Shown: positions 5,927 through 5,989 of the stretch, piece after piece
Position numbering within the stretch: position 1 is the stretch's first letter
Layout of the letters: each line of letters starts with the position of its first letter
Source: an uncultured Acidimicrobiia bacterium
Lineage (GTDB): Bacteria; Actinomycetota; Acidimicrobiia; Spongiisociales; Spongiisociaceae
Assembly (NCBI GenBank): GCA_937900165.1
Contig: CALCCX010000283.1
Location: forward strand, 1 to 5,989
Reading direction: 5' to 3'
Length of the DNA stretch: 5,989 bases
Position numbers and translations under genes: made by a program
Notes under the pieces: generated by a model
The model's database searches: none
What the model was told of the DNA's origin: nothing
The model's input: the letters and a program-made list of their open reading frames with translations, nothing else

Positions 5927-5989
5927 CCACCTTCTGACACCCATACCCCATACTCTCCATATTCTCTCGCTTTCTGACACATCACACAC
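5927..5989 (+). other. G-poor noisy tail after adapter (artefact)
   Basis: The last 63 bases are C/T/A-rich with only three G residues, and the 9-mer TTCTGACAC occurs twice (5932-5940 and 5972-5980). Position after the adapter and poly-A run, together with this composition, indicates low-quality base calls rather than DNA of the organism. Confidence 0.85.

Noticed and set aside
5778..5960. Minus-strand 60-residue ORF
   Set aside because: Most of it translates the Illumina adapter and poly-A run; it is not a gene.

Overview
The window looks like the end of a metagenome-derived contig from an actinobacterium. The WhiB-type Fe-S regulator is essentially confined to Actinobacteria and their phages. 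The G+C content is high, at least two genes appear leaderless, and the small receiver protein resembles single-domain regulators I know from Actinobacteria. A deep-branching lineage such as Acidimicrobiia is plausible, but that is inference.

Layout, left to right. Bases 1-218 hold no convincing gene. A single-domain response-regulator receiver gene lies at 219-599 on the minus strand. It diverges from a gene at 693-1934 (+) for a membrane protein of the NfeD / ClpP-class family, and each has a -10-like box 7-8 nt before its start codon. Next comes a whiB-like gene (2058-2306, +) with a 9-bp perfect hairpin touching its ribosome binding site. The whiB-like gene converges on selB, with a 15-bp perfect-stem terminator between them (2328-2360). 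Beyond the terminator are two heptanucleotide arrays in opposite orientation (2371-2461 and 2523-2557). The minus strand then carries a selA-selB operon (selB 2574-4358, selA 4346-5695), whose genes overlap by 13 bp.

SelA converts Ser-tRNA(Sec) to Sec-tRNA(Sec), and SelB delivers that tRNA to in-frame UGA codons with a SECIS hairpin. The organism therefore very probably makes selenoproteins. selC, selD and the selenoproteins themselves are not in this window.

The last ~145 bases are not genomic. Bases 5845-5910 match an Illumina TruSeq index adapter read-through, followed by a 16-nt poly-A run and a G-poor noisy tail. I found no convincing new biological system. The points most worth checking are the NfeD protein without a recognisable protease nucleophile, the inverted heptad arrays, the hairpin leader of the whiB-like gene, and the adapter contamination.
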